Under the pieces are notes generated by a model that was not told the origin of the DNA, ran no database searches, and worked only from the letters and a program-made list of their open reading frames with translations. From NCBI GenBank assembly GCA_009706135.1, contig WLRX01000010.1, positions 1 to 14,356 on the forward strand: 14,356 bases of DNA. The letters run 5' to 3'. Both the position numbers and the translations under genes were made by a program. This DNA is from Actinomycetota bacterium (GTDB lineage: Bacteria; Actinomycetota; Actinomycetes; Nanopelagicales; Nanopelagicaceae). Every line of letters begins with the position of its first letter. Within the stretch, counting starts at the first letter, position 1. Shown here piece by piece: positions 1 to 7,607 of the stretch.

Positions 1-1
1 C

Positions 2-1264
2 GTTGCTGCAGCACACATCTTGTTTGAATCTCTAGGAGATAAGAACAAGCGTCCGCGCGCCATTGTTGGTCAAGACTCTCGCGCATCTGGTGAATTCCTT
101 GAAGCAGCAGTTGTTGCAGGTTTAACAAGTGCAGGAGTTGATGTTTACCGAGTTGGGGTACTGCCTACTCCCGCCATTGCGTTTTTAGTTGCAGAAAGTG
201 GCGCAGATTTAGGCGTCATGATTTCAGCATCACATAATCCTGCTCCAGATAATGGAATTAAATTATTTGCTCGAGGTGGAGAAAAACTCGCAGATTCACT
301 AGAAGCTGCGATTGAAGCGCGAATGGGCGAACCGTGGCAACGTCCAACAGGTGCTCACGTTGGTCGCGTAATTGAAGACGATAGCGCTCGCGAAAAATAC
401 ATTGCACACCTACTCAAAAGCATTGATGTATCACTTTCCGGAATAAAAGTGATCGTTGATTGCGCAAACGGGGCAGCCTCATTCGTCGCCCCAATTGCTC
501 TTGAAAAGGCAGGTGCGACTGTTGTTGCTATTGCCAACAAACCAGATGGTCTCAATATCAACGATGGTGTGGGTTCGACTCATCTAGATTTTCTGCGAGA
601 AGCGGTAATTAAAAACAAGGCTGATATTGGCATTGCCCACGATGGCGATGCTGATCGTTGTCTCGCAATTGATGCCGCTGGAAATATTATTGATGGCGAT
701 TTTATTTTGGCCATCTTGGCGCAGGGATTTAAATCTCGCGGAAAGCTCAATGAAGCAACAGTTGTTGCCACCGTTATGAGCAACCTCGGTTTTCTCATCG
801 CGATGAAGGAAGCCGGAATCAATGTTGTTAAAACAGCAGTAGGCGATCGCTATGTACTTGAAAACATGCTGGAAAATAATTACACATTAGGCGGGGAACA
901 ATCTGGCCACATTATTATGCGCGAATTCGCCGGCACAGGTGATGGACTTCTGACCGCGCTCCAGTTAATTGCAGAGATGGCTCGTTCAAAGAAATCTCTC
1001 CAAGAATTATCGAAAATTATGAATCGATTCCCACAGGTTTTAATAAATGTTTCGGGAGTTTTCAAAGCAAAACTTGATTCATCAACTCCTATAAAAGCAG
1101 CAGTTGCAAAGTATGAAGCAGAGCTTGGGGAAGAAGGGCGAATACTTTTACGCGCATCTGGTACAGAACCTCTTGTTCGAGTCATGGTAGAAGCCCAGAG
1201 TGATAACATCGCCAAAGAAATTGCCGAAAAACTTGCCGAAATTGTTAAAGAAGAATTGAGGTAG
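2..1264 (+). CDS. glmM: Phosphoglucosamine mutase GlmM (5' partial)
   Basis: Interconverts glucosamine-6-P and glucosamine-1-P in the cytoplasm, on the route to UDP-GlcNAc for peptidoglycan. The open frame runs in from the window edge (V-A-A-A-H-I-L...), so the TTG at 20 is not a true start. About 420 residues are visible. The missing 25-30 N-terminal residues would carry the usual FGTDGIRG segment. Seen motifs: the phosphoserine loop ISASHNP (active serine at about nt 230-232), the Mg-binding loop DGDADR (nt 641-658), the sugar-binding GGEQSGH (about nt 890-910) and the C-terminal phosphate-binding RASGTEPLVRVMVEA. These separate GlmM from generic phosphomannomutases. The gene ends 4 bp before glmS, the next enzyme of the pathway context, and its last codons supply the GAGG ribosome-binding site for glmS. 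Identification is firm. Confidence 0.96.
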   Translation, partial: VAAAHILFESLGDKNKRPRAIVGQDSRASGEFLEAAVVAGLTSAGVDVYRVGVLPTPAIAFLVAESGADLGVMISASHNPAPDNGIKLFARGGEKLADSLEAAIEARMGEPWQRPTGAHVGRVIEDDSAREKYIAHLLKSIDVSLSGIKVIVDCANGAASFVAPIALEKAGATVVAIANKPDGLNINDGVGSTHLDFLREAVIKNKADIGIAHDGDADRCLAIDAAGNIIDGDFILAILAQGFKSRGKLNEATVVATVMSNLGFLIAMKEAGINVVKTAVGDRYVLENMLENNYTLGGEQSGHIIMREFAGTGDGLLTALQLIAEMARSKKSLQELSKIMNRFPQVLINVSGVFKAKLDSSTPIKAAVAKYEAELGEEGRILLRASGTEPLVRVMVEAQSDNIAKEIAEKLAEIVKEELR

Positions 1265-1268
1265 GCAC

Positions 1269-3110
1269 GTGTGCGGAATTGTGGGTTATACGGGGCCACA
1301 AAATGCAATCACGCCCTTAATCGAAGGGTTACGACGCCTTGAATATCGCGGCTATGACTCTGCAGGCATTGCATTGGGTACACCAAATCAACTGTTTATC
1401 GAAAAACGAGCAGGCAAATTAACTAACTTAGAACAATCACTTTCATCAATTCCAACCGCGCATTCAGGAATTGGGCACACCCGGTGGGCAACTCATGGCG
1501 GACCAACCGATCGCAACGCGCATCCACACGTTGATAACGATGGAAAGTTAGCGGTCATTCACAATGGAATTATCGAAAACTACGCCGAGTTAAAAGCCGA
1601 ACTGGAAAATAAAGGTCATACTTTTTCATCTGATACCGATACTGAATCGGTTGCACATTTGCTCAGCGACTTAAGGAAGAAACACGCTGGAGATTTGTCA
1701 GCTGCTATGCGCGAAGCAGTTAAGTCCCTTCGTGGTTCATTCACACTTGTTGCGATTCACGCTGATACTCCAGATGTGATTGTCGGAGTCCGTCGAAATT
1801 CACCACTTGTTGTGGGTTTGGGCAAGAATGAAAACTTTATGGCATCAGATGTTGCCGCATTTATTGAGTACACAAAACGTGCTATCGAATTGGGGCAAGA
1901 TCAGGTTGTCACTCTGACTCCTACGAGTGTTTCAATTACAGACTTAGATGGCAAATCGGTTACCCCCAAAGAATATGAAATAACGTGGGATGCAGGTGCG
2001 GCACAAAAAGGTGGATTCGCGCACTTCATGCTTAAGGAAATATTTGAACAGCCAAAAGCAGTAGCCGATACCTTAATTGCACGCTTAAGTGATAACAAAC
2101 AGATATTGCTCGATGAAATTCATTTAACGCCAGCAGAAATTAAATCTTTAGAGAAGATAGTTGTTATAGCCTGCGGTACGGCGTATCACGCGGGAATGAT
2201 CGCAAAGTATGCAATTGAAAGATGGGCAAAAATTTCAGTTGAAGTTGAGATTGCAAGTGAATATCGCTACAGAGATCCAATAATTAATAAAAACACTCTG
2301 GTTATCGCTATCTCACAATCTGGTGAAACAATGGATACATTAATGGCGCTTCGTCACGCAAAGGCTGCGGGGGCTCGAGTTTTAGCAATCTGTAATACAA
2401 ATAGTTCAACTATTCCCCGTGAATCAGATGCAGTGGTTTATACCCACGCTGGTCCAGAGATCGCAGTTGCCTCAACAAAGGCTCTGCTGACGCAAATTGT
2501 GGCCGTGTATCTAATTGGTTTGCATTTGGCCCAAGTTCGATCAGCATTAAGTGATAATCAAGTAGCTGATCTTTACAATGAAATGCTCGAACTCCCAGGA
2601 AAGATTGAGCAAATACTTGAAACGGTCGAACCGCTTCGTGCGCTCACACGTAAATTTGCTGATGCAAACACAATTCTCTTTCTTGGTAGAAATATCGGTT
2701 ATCCCGTTGCGTTAGAAGGCGCATTAAAGTTAAAAGAGTTGGCTTATATTCACGCAGAAGGATTTGCAGGGGGCGAACTCAAGCACGGTCCAATAGCACT
2801 GATTGATTCAGTTTCAGCTACACCAGTAATAGCGATTTTACCCGCAGGTCACGAACATTCACTCGATGAAAAAATGGCGAGCAATATTCAAGAAGTTAAA
2901 GCACGTGGTGCGCGCGTCATTGTGATTGCAGAAGAAGGGGCTAATGTTGTCGGAGCCGAATATGTCATTCGTATTCCTGTAACAAATCCTCTTTTTCAAC
3001 CGATTCTTGCAACAGTGCCATTACAAGTCTTTGCATATGAAATCGCAGTTGCTCGTGGAAGCGATGTGGATCAGCCACGAAATTTGGCTAAATCTGTAAC
3101 GGTGGAATAA
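1269..3110 (+). CDS. glmS: Glutamine--fructose-6-phosphate aminotransferase (isomerizing)
   Basis: Makes glucosamine-6-P from fructose-6-P and glutamine, the committed step of amino-sugar synthesis. The protein has 613 residues, close to the usual 609. The GTG start is fixed by the following codon: Cys2 (M-CGIVGYTG) becomes the N-terminal nucleophile after Met removal. GAGG at 1257-1260 is a suitable ribosome-binding site. Domains: class II glutamine amidotransferase at about 1-235 (RLEYRGYDSAGI, HTRWATHGG, HNGIIEN), then two SIS sugar-isomerase domains (CGTAYHAG, SQSGET; second with KELAYIHAEGFAGGELKHGP), ending in the family-typical DQPRNLAKSVTVE tail that holds the Schiff-base lysine region. 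No glmS ribozyme can be expected here: only 4 bp separate it from glmM. All key residues are present. Confidence 0.97.
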   Translation: MCGIVGYTGPQNAITPLIEGLRRLEYRGYDSAGIALGTPNQLFIEKRAGKLTNLEQSLSSIPTAHSGIGHTRWATHGGPTDRNAHPHVDNDGKLAVIHNGIIENYAELKAELENKGHTFSSDTDTESVAHLLSDLRKKHAGDLSAAMREAVKSLRGSFTLVAIHADTPDVIVGVRRNSPLVVGLGKNENFMASDVAAFIEYTKRAIELGQDQVVTLTPTSVSITDLDGKSVTPKEYEITWDAGAAQKGGFAHFMLKEIFEQPKAVADTLIARLSDNKQILLDEIHLTPAEIKSLEKIVVIACGTAYHAGMIAKYAIERWAKISVEVEIASEYRYRDPIINKNTLVIAISQSGETMDTLMALRHAKAAGARVLAICNTNSSTIPRESDAVVYTHAGPEIAVASTKALLTQIVAVYLIGLHLAQVRSALSDNQVADLYNEMLELPGKIEQILETVEPLRALTRKFADANTILFLGRNIGYPVALEGALKLKELAYIHAEGFAGGELKHGPIALIDSVSATPVIAILPAGHEHSLDEKMASNIQEVKARGARVIVIAEEGANVVGAEYVIRIPVTNPLFQPILATVPLQVFAYEIAVARGSDVDQPRNLAKSVTVE

Positions 3111-3770
3111 GTGCCTTCAATACGCAGAAAACAAATGATTCGAGCAGTGAAGTGGTCATCCCTGTTTTTTGTCGGTTTTATCGTTGTCACCCAACAGGTA
3201 ATAACAAATGGTCCGCTCATTGCACTTGATGCAAGAATCGCTAATGCTAAACGAATTGACTTTGCACCATGGATCGATTTTATTCTGATGCGAATTGATG
3301 ATCTAGGACTACGTGGCCTTACAGCTACTGCGCTTCTGGTTGCCGCAATTTATATTGCGCGACGCTTTAAAACTTGGCGTCCACTCAATTTGGCGATTCT
3401 GTCAATCATTGTGCTTAACTTAATTGTTGGACTTGCTAAATTATTAATTGGTAGAACAAAACCACTATTAAATGTAGATCTCATTTATGCAGGTGGGCTT
3501 TCATATCCGAGTGGGCACGCTTCCAATGCCATTCTTTCCTGGGGAGTGCTGGCTTATTTAATTTATAGATATGCCCATGTAGATCGTTATCGTGGGCGCC
3601 TTGCTAGCGCTGGAGTAGCACTCATTTCAGTAAGCGTGTGTGTGGTCTCACTCATTAGAAATACTCACTGGCTCTCTGACTTAGTTGGTGGTTTATTTAT
3701 TGGCGCAGCCTTACTTGTTATGGTCATCGCAATCGATCGATTTGTTACTTCTAATAGCCAACTCTCATAG
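3111..3770 (+). CDS. PAP2-family membrane phosphatase with altered motifs
   Basis: A 219-residue integral membrane protein starting at the GTG immediately after the glmS stop; GGTGG in the last glmS codons can serve as ribosome-binding site. Hydrophobic segments lie near residues 14-34, 68-84, 93-112, 138-154, 164-181 and 191-208, the usual six-helix PAP2 layout. Motif C2 is intact (Y-PSGH, 133-136), as are the C3 His186 and Asp190 (HWLSD). Motif C1 reads K110-LLIGRT-K117-P, with Lys where the family has Arg. The C3 arginine expected six residues before His is Ser180, with an Arg at 183 instead. Family members dephosphorylate lipid phosphates such as undecaprenyl diphosphate or phosphatidylglycerophosphate. 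Its position between glmS and acpS/alr fits a role in envelope lipid-carrier recycling, but this is inference and the substrate is unknown. Confidence 0.8.
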   Translation: MPSIRRKQMIRAVKWSSLFFVGFIVVTQQVITNGPLIALDARIANAKRIDFAPWIDFILMRIDDLGLRGLTATALLVAAIYIARRFKTWRPLNLAILSIIVLNLIVGLAKLLIGRTKPLLNVDLIYAGGLSYPSGHASNAILSWGVLAYLIYRYAHVDRYRGRLASAGVALISVSVCVVSLIRNTHWLSDLVGGLFIGAALLVMVIAIDRFVTSNSQLS

Positions 3771-3777
3771 TTCTTAT

Positions 3778-3783
3778 TACTAT
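3778..3783 (+). promoter_or_regulatory. Putative -10 element for leaderless acpS transcript
   Basis: TACTAT fits the actinobacterial TANNNT -10 consensus and ends 6 nt before the A of the acpS ATG at 3790, placing the predicted transcription start on or next to the start codon. No Shine-Dalgarno sequence is seen before acpS, and there is no good -35 hexamer. Both are compatible with a leaderless transcript but do not prove it. The region is AT-rich, so chance matches are likely. Confidence 0.35.
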
Positions 3784-3789
3784 TGCTAA

Positions 3790-4137
3790 ATGATTGAGGG
3801 CGTGGGAATCGATGTAGTCAACATCGAAAGATTTAAAGAATCCCTTGAGCGAACACCTGGCTTGAGTGAGAAATTATTTACAGAATCAGAACGAACAAAG
3901 AATCTTCCATCCCTCGCTGCACGATTTGCAGCTAAAGAAGCGCTGGCAAAAGCTCTCAGCGCTGGCCACGGATTACATTGGCACGAAGCCGAAGTGATTA
4001 ATTTAGAGAGTGGAAAACCAGAGTTTCTATTCCGTGGTGAAATTGCAGAGTTAATAAGTGGTTCACGTGTGCATCTTTCACTTTCGCATGATGGTGGAAT
4101 TGCCTCGGCAATAGTTGTTATCGAGGAAAAACCATGA
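3790..4137 (+). CDS. acpS: Holo-[acyl-carrier-protein] synthase
   Basis: Transfers 4'-phosphopantetheine from CoA to apo-acyl carrier protein in the cytoplasm, activating fatty acid synthesis. The protein has 115 residues, normal for the AcpS type of phosphopantetheinyl transferase. The N-terminal [12 protein letters not shown] carries the Mg ligand Asp8. [12 protein letters not shown] (about 45-56) carries the second metal-binding acid, Glu50. The C-terminal [18 protein letters not shown] is the usual closing strand. The ATG at 3790 places GVGID at the expected N-terminus and follows the PAP2 stop by 19 bp without a visible ribosome-binding site. It overlaps alr by 4 nt (ATGA). The NAD(P)HX epimerase/dehydratase gene that often sits between acpS and alr in actinobacteria is absent. 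Confidence 0.95.
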   Translation: MIEGVGIDVVNIERFKESLERTPGLSEKLFTESERTKNLPSLAARFAAKEALAKALSAGHGLHWHEAEVINLESGKPEFLFRGEIAELISGSRVHLSLSHDGGIASAIVVIEEKP

Positions 4138-5249
4138 GCGACCGCGCAGAATTTCTCATAGATCTCAGTGCATTAAACTCAAACATTTCACGCCTGAAAA
4201 AAGAGTGCGTTGTAGATATATTGGCTGTCGTAAAAGCTGATGCATATGGTCACGGTCTTATTCGTGTTTCACATGCAGCTCTAAATGCAGGTGCATCTTG
4301 GTTAGGTGTTGCACTACTAGAAGAAGCAATCACTCTTCGAGAAAACGGAGTCGAGGCACCAATTCTTGCTTGGCTCGTTTCTCCTGGTTCAGATTTTGAA
4401 TCTGCCATAACACACAATATTGATATCGGAGTTTCAAGTATTAAAGGTTTCCGCGAGATATGTGAATCTGCAAAGAGAGTGGGCAAGCGAGCTCGTATTC
4501 ACATCGAAGTGGATACCGGAATGACTCGTGGGGGATTCCTGGATGAGTGGAGAGATTTACTCAAGGAAGATTTTTCTCGACTAGATGTTATTGGAATTTT
4601 TTCTCACTTTGCACGAGCGGATGAACCTGGTGAAAAACAAAATACTGACCAACTTCAACGCTTCAAGAAGATGGTGCAGGAGCTGCACGATTTTGGAATA
4701 GATCCACCAATTAAACACTTGGCAAATTCTGCTGCAACGATTAAAGATTCAACTTCCTATTTCAACATGGTTCGAGTGGGAATCGCCATGTATGGATTGA
4801 CTCCAGATCTCACGCATTTAGGCACAAGCAGGGAATTAGGGTTACGTCCCATTGGGCAACTACGTGCAAAACTTCATCTTGTAAAAAGCGTTCCGGCGCA
4901 TTCACCTGTCGGTTACGGAGCAAGTGCAATTACACAATCAGAGACAAAACTTGGTGTAGTTGCAATGGGATATGCAGATGGAATTCCTCGTATTGCGCAA
5001 GGCGCAGGAGTGTTTATAAAGGGTATGAAAGCGCCAATAATTGGTCGAGTTTCCATGGATCAGTTTGTTGTAGATCTGGGTTCAGTTAGCACTGCACAGT
5101 CAGGGGATTGGGTAATTGTTTTTGGTGATGGTTCTCATGGCGAATACACCGCAGATGATTGGGGACGCGCAAGTTCGAGCATAAATTATGAGATTGTCAC
5201 CCGAATTGGGCCCCGTGTGCCTAGAATCTACCAATCTCATGAGTACTAA
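4134..5249 (+). CDS. alr: Alanine racemase
   Basis: PLP enzyme converting L-Ala to D-Ala for peptidoglycan cross-bridges. It has 371 residues, a normal length. Fold-type III TIM barrel at about 1-235 with the PLP lysine K34 in [11 protein letters not shown], and a C-terminal beta domain with the opposing catalytic Tyr261 in VGYGASA, then SMDQF (308-312) and [14 protein letters not shown] near the end. The barrel also has [11 protein letters not shown] (211-221). The start overlaps the acpS stop (ATGA), with GAGGA at 4123-4127 as ribosome-binding site. Unusual: in [14 protein letters not shown] the position that is a carbamylated lysine in well-studied racemases (Lys129 of the Geobacillus enzyme) is Glu125, while the partner Arg132 is kept. 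The last 11 nt overlap the next gene. Confidence 0.95.
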   Translation: MSDRAEFLIDLSALNSNISRLKKECVVDILAVVKADAYGHGLIRVSHAALNAGASWLGVALLEEAITLRENGVEAPILAWLVSPGSDFESAITHNIDIGVSSIKGFREICESAKRVGKRARIHIEVDTGMTRGGFLDEWRDLLKEDFSRLDVIGIFSHFARADEPGEKQNTDQLQRFKKMVQELHDFGIDPPIKHLANSAATIKDSTSYFNMVRVGIAMYGLTPDLTHLGTSRELGLRPIGQLRAKLHLVKSVPAHSPVGYGASAITQSETKLGVVAMGYADGIPRIAQGAGVFIKGMKAPIIGRVSMDQFVVDLGSVSTAQSGDWVIVFGDGSHGEYTADDWGRASSSINYEIVTRIGPRVPRIYQSHEY

Positions 5250-6003
5250 TTCACAGTTGTTAAGCATTAAAGACCTCTCGATATCTTTCGGAGGTCTCAA
5301 AGCGCTTAACAAAGTATCGATTGAGATAAATAAGAATGAAGTCATCGGGCTAATCGGTCCAAATGGTGCGGGCAAAACAACTCTATTTAATGCTCTTTCT
5401 GGACTTGTAGAAATTGATAGTGGTGTTTTAGAAATTAATGGAACGCAGCATGAGTGGCCAAAACCCTACGAACTCATAGATCTTGGAATCTCTCGCACAC
5501 TTCAAGGAGTTGGACTCTTCCCTGAGTTAAGTGTTTTAGAAAATGTGATGATTGGTGGATCTAACTTCGCTCGCAGCGGATTAATTTCTGCAGCCCTAGG
5601 ACTAAGTGCAAAAGATGAATCGAAATTAAAAGCGCGCGCAATGACAGCTCTAGAGCGCGTGTATGCAACGGGCTTAGCAAATCGCCGTGCAGATACTCTC
5701 GATTATCCAGTAACTAAGAGAGTCGCCATTGCACGTGCACTCATTAGCGAGCCTCGAATTTTATTACTTGATGAGCCTGCTGGCGGATTAGGCCCGCAAG
5801 ATATTGAATGGATGAACTCACTAATTCACAATCTGTCATCCCAGTGTTCAGTTATTTTGGTAGAACATCACATGGATGTGGTTATGTCAGTGTGTAACCG
5901 ACTTTATGTATTAAATTTTGGGCAAGTGATCGCTTCGGGCGACGTTGAATCGGTTAGACGCAATCCAGATGTTGTTGCAGCGTATCTCGGAGCACACGCA
6001 TGA
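5239..6003 (+). CDS. livG: HAAT-family ABC transporter ATPase, LivG-like
   Basis: Cytoplasmic ATPase of a branched-chain amino acid/amide-type importer. The chosen ATG at 5239 ([19 protein letters not shown]) gives 254 residues and an 11-nt overlap with alr. A longer frame from 5188 would add 17 residues that are only the shifted translation of conserved alr codons. Walker A GPNGAGKT at 40-47, Q-loop Gln89 in SRTLQGVGLFPELSV, Walker B ILLLDEP at 174-180 followed by AGGL, and H-loop His210 (ILVEHHMD). The C-terminus NPDVVAAYLGAHA is typical of LivG. The ABC signature is degenerate: LDYPVTKRVAIARAL instead of LSxGQ-type. The gene is followed with a 4-nt overlap by the LivF-like partner. The symbol is by family; branched-chain amino acids as substrate are not shown. 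Confidence 0.88.
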   Translation: MSTNSQLLSIKDLSISFGGLKALNKVSIEINKNEVIGLIGPNGAGKTTLFNALSGLVEIDSGVLEINGTQHEWPKPYELIDLGISRTLQGVGLFPELSVLENVMIGGSNFARSGLISAALGLSAKDESKLKARAMTALERVYATGLANRRADTLDYPVTKRVAIARALISEPRILLLDEPAGGLGPQDIEWMNSLIHNLSSQCSVILVEHHMDVVMSVCNRLYVLNFGQVIASGDVESVRRNPDVVAAYLGAHA

Positions 6004-6710
6004 CTCTTGTAGTAGAAAATCTCACAATAGATCACGGTGCAATACGTGCGATTAATTCCGTCTCATTTACGGTTCCGACAGGTAATTTGGCAGCAGTTAT
6101 CGGTGCAAACGGTGCTGGAAAAACAACTCTGCTGCGGGGGCTATCTGGATTAAAAGAGATTAAATCTGGAAGAGCAACATGGAATGGTGAATCAATCGTC
6201 GGCAAACGCCCAGAAAATTTAGCTCGAGCAGGAATCATGCACGTCTCTGATGGCAAATCAGTTATTGCAGAGCTCACTGTTAAAGAGAATCTGGCGCTAA
6301 CTGGATTATGGCGCAAAGACAAAAAAGATGTTGCTGCAGCAACAGAAGAAGTTCTTTCACTTTTTCCAATTTTAGGCGAACGCATGTCTCAATCTGGTGG
6401 CTCACTCTCTGGTGGTGAACGTCAGATGTTGGCAATCGGACGCGCCCTTGTCGCACGTCCTCAGTTATTGCTTTTGGATGAGCCTTCTCTCGGTCTTGCA
6501 CCGCTGATAATTGATCAGATTTTTCAGACAATTAGAAAATTCGTAACGACAATGAATCTGACTGTTGTTCTTGTAGAACAAAATGCGATGGGAGCACTTG
6601 CCATTGCTGATGAAGGAGTCGTCCTAAATTTAGGAAGTGTTGTTGCAGTTGATAGTGCAGAAAATTTGCTCAAAGACCCAGCAGTGCGCACTGCTTATTT
6701 GGGGTACTAA
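6000..6710 (+). CDS. livF: HAAT-family ABC transporter ATPase, LivF-like
   Basis: Second ATPase of the importer, 236 residues, the usual LivF length. Walker A GANGAGKT at 35-42, canonical signature LSGGERQ at 135-141, Walker B LLLLDEP at 155-161 with SLGLAP after it, H-loop region VLVEQNAMGAL, and the family-typical end DPAVRTAYLGY. The stretch usually reading V-P-E-G-R in LivF is V-S-D-G-K here (81-85). The start overlaps the LivG stop (ATGA), with GGAG at 5989-5992 as ribosome-binding site. It ends directly against the LivH ATG. It probably pairs with the preceding ATPase as a heterodimer; because that partner has a poor signature motif, the two composite ATP sites may be unequal. Confidence 0.9.
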   Translation: MTLVVENLTIDHGAIRAINSVSFTVPTGNLAAVIGANGAGKTTLLRGLSGLKEIKSGRATWNGESIVGKRPENLARAGIMHVSDGKSVIAELTVKENLALTGLWRKDKKDVAAATEEVLSLFPILGERMSQSGGSLSGGERQMLAIGRALVARPQLLLLDEPSLGLAPLIIDQIFQTIRKFVTTMNLTVVLVEQNAMGALAIADEGVVLNLGSVVAVDSAENLLKDPAVRTAYLGY

Positions 6711-7607
6711 ATGATAAAACTAATCACAGCAATTCTTACAGCTCTGACAACAGGTGCAATCTATGCGTTAATGTCCACAGCACTGGTTCTTGTCTGGCGA
6801 TCAACTCGCATCATTAACTTTGCACAAGCGGGTCAAGCTGTTCTCTCTACCTATATTGGATATGAAGTCACAGTGCGCACCGGATCATTTTGGGTGGGTG
6901 TAGTTGCAGCGATGATTTTTGGCGCACTCCTTGGAGCAGTAATCGACAGATTCTTCATGCGACCAATTTTTAAGAGAATTCAAAGTGGACCAATTTTGAT
7001 GATTGCTCCAGTGGTTGCAACGCTAGGTTTGCTTGGAATTATTCAATCAATTATTGGGTTTAAGTGGGGATTGACCTATCAATCACTGGCGGCGCCAGTT
7101 TCTACTGATGGATACACGCTATTTGATCGAGTAATTGCATTTAGTCCATTTAATCTTTTAGTTGTTGTCTTTGCCACTGTGAGCATGCTGCTACTAACTC
7201 TGCTATTTCAAAAAACAAATATTGGCTTGGCGCTTCGCGCGTCGGCTCACTCACCAGAGATCGCAAGATTATCTGGAATTAAAGTTGATTTCATCAGAAC
7301 TCTTGGCTGGGCACTTGCTGGTGCAGCTGGTGGATTAGCTGGAATGCTTTACATACCTTCTTCTTATCTTTATCCAAATGCGATGGATGTACTGCTCGTA
7401 TTTGGTTTCGTGGCTGCAGTAATTGGCGGGCTCGAGAGTTTATTTGGAGCAGTTGCTGGTGCAATGCTTCTGGGATTCGCAATTAGTTTTGCAACAAGTT
7501 ACGTCAGTGAAAAACTGGTTTTCCCAATGGCTTTCATCATGCTTATCGTGGTTTTATTGATTAGACCAGCAGGAATATTCTCAAAGAAGAAGGGTCGGCG
7601 AGATTAA
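6711..7607 (+). CDS. livH: HAAT-family ABC transporter permease, LivH-like
   Basis: Membrane permease of 298 residues with about eight hydrophobic segments. Diagnostic LivH features are TALTTGAIYALMSTALVLVWRS near the N-terminus, followed by TRIINFAQAGQAVLSTY, and in the middle NIGLALRASAHSPEIARLSGI, a cytoplasmic loop that contacts the ATPases in this family. The C-terminus RPAGIFSKKKGRRD is the usual positively charged inner tail. The start directly follows the LivF stop, with GGGG at 6701-6704 as a possible ribosome-binding site. The stop overlaps the LivM ATG by 1 nt. Substrate specificity cannot be read from the permease; amino acids, amides or urea are all handled by relatives. Confidence 0.9.
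   Translation: MIKLITAILTALTTGAIYALMSTALVLVWRSTRIINFAQAGQAVLSTYIGYEVTVRTGSFWVGVVAAMIFGALLGAVIDRFFMRPIFKRIQSGPILMIAPVVATLGLLGIIQSIIGFKWGLTYQSLAAPVSTDGYTLFDRVIAFSPFNLLVVVFATVSMLLLTLLFQKTNIGLALRASAHSPEIARLSGIKVDFIRTLGWALAGAAGGLAGMLYIPSSYLYPNAMDVLLVFGFVAAVIGGLESLFGAVAGAMLLGFAISFATSYVSEKLVFPMAFIMLIVVLLIRPAGIFSKKKGRRD

Noticed and set aside
5188..5238. Earlier ATG for the LivG-like ATPase
   Set aside because: It would overlap 62 nt of the conserved alr end; the added residues do not resemble LivG N-termini, whereas the ATG at 5239 gives a normal one.
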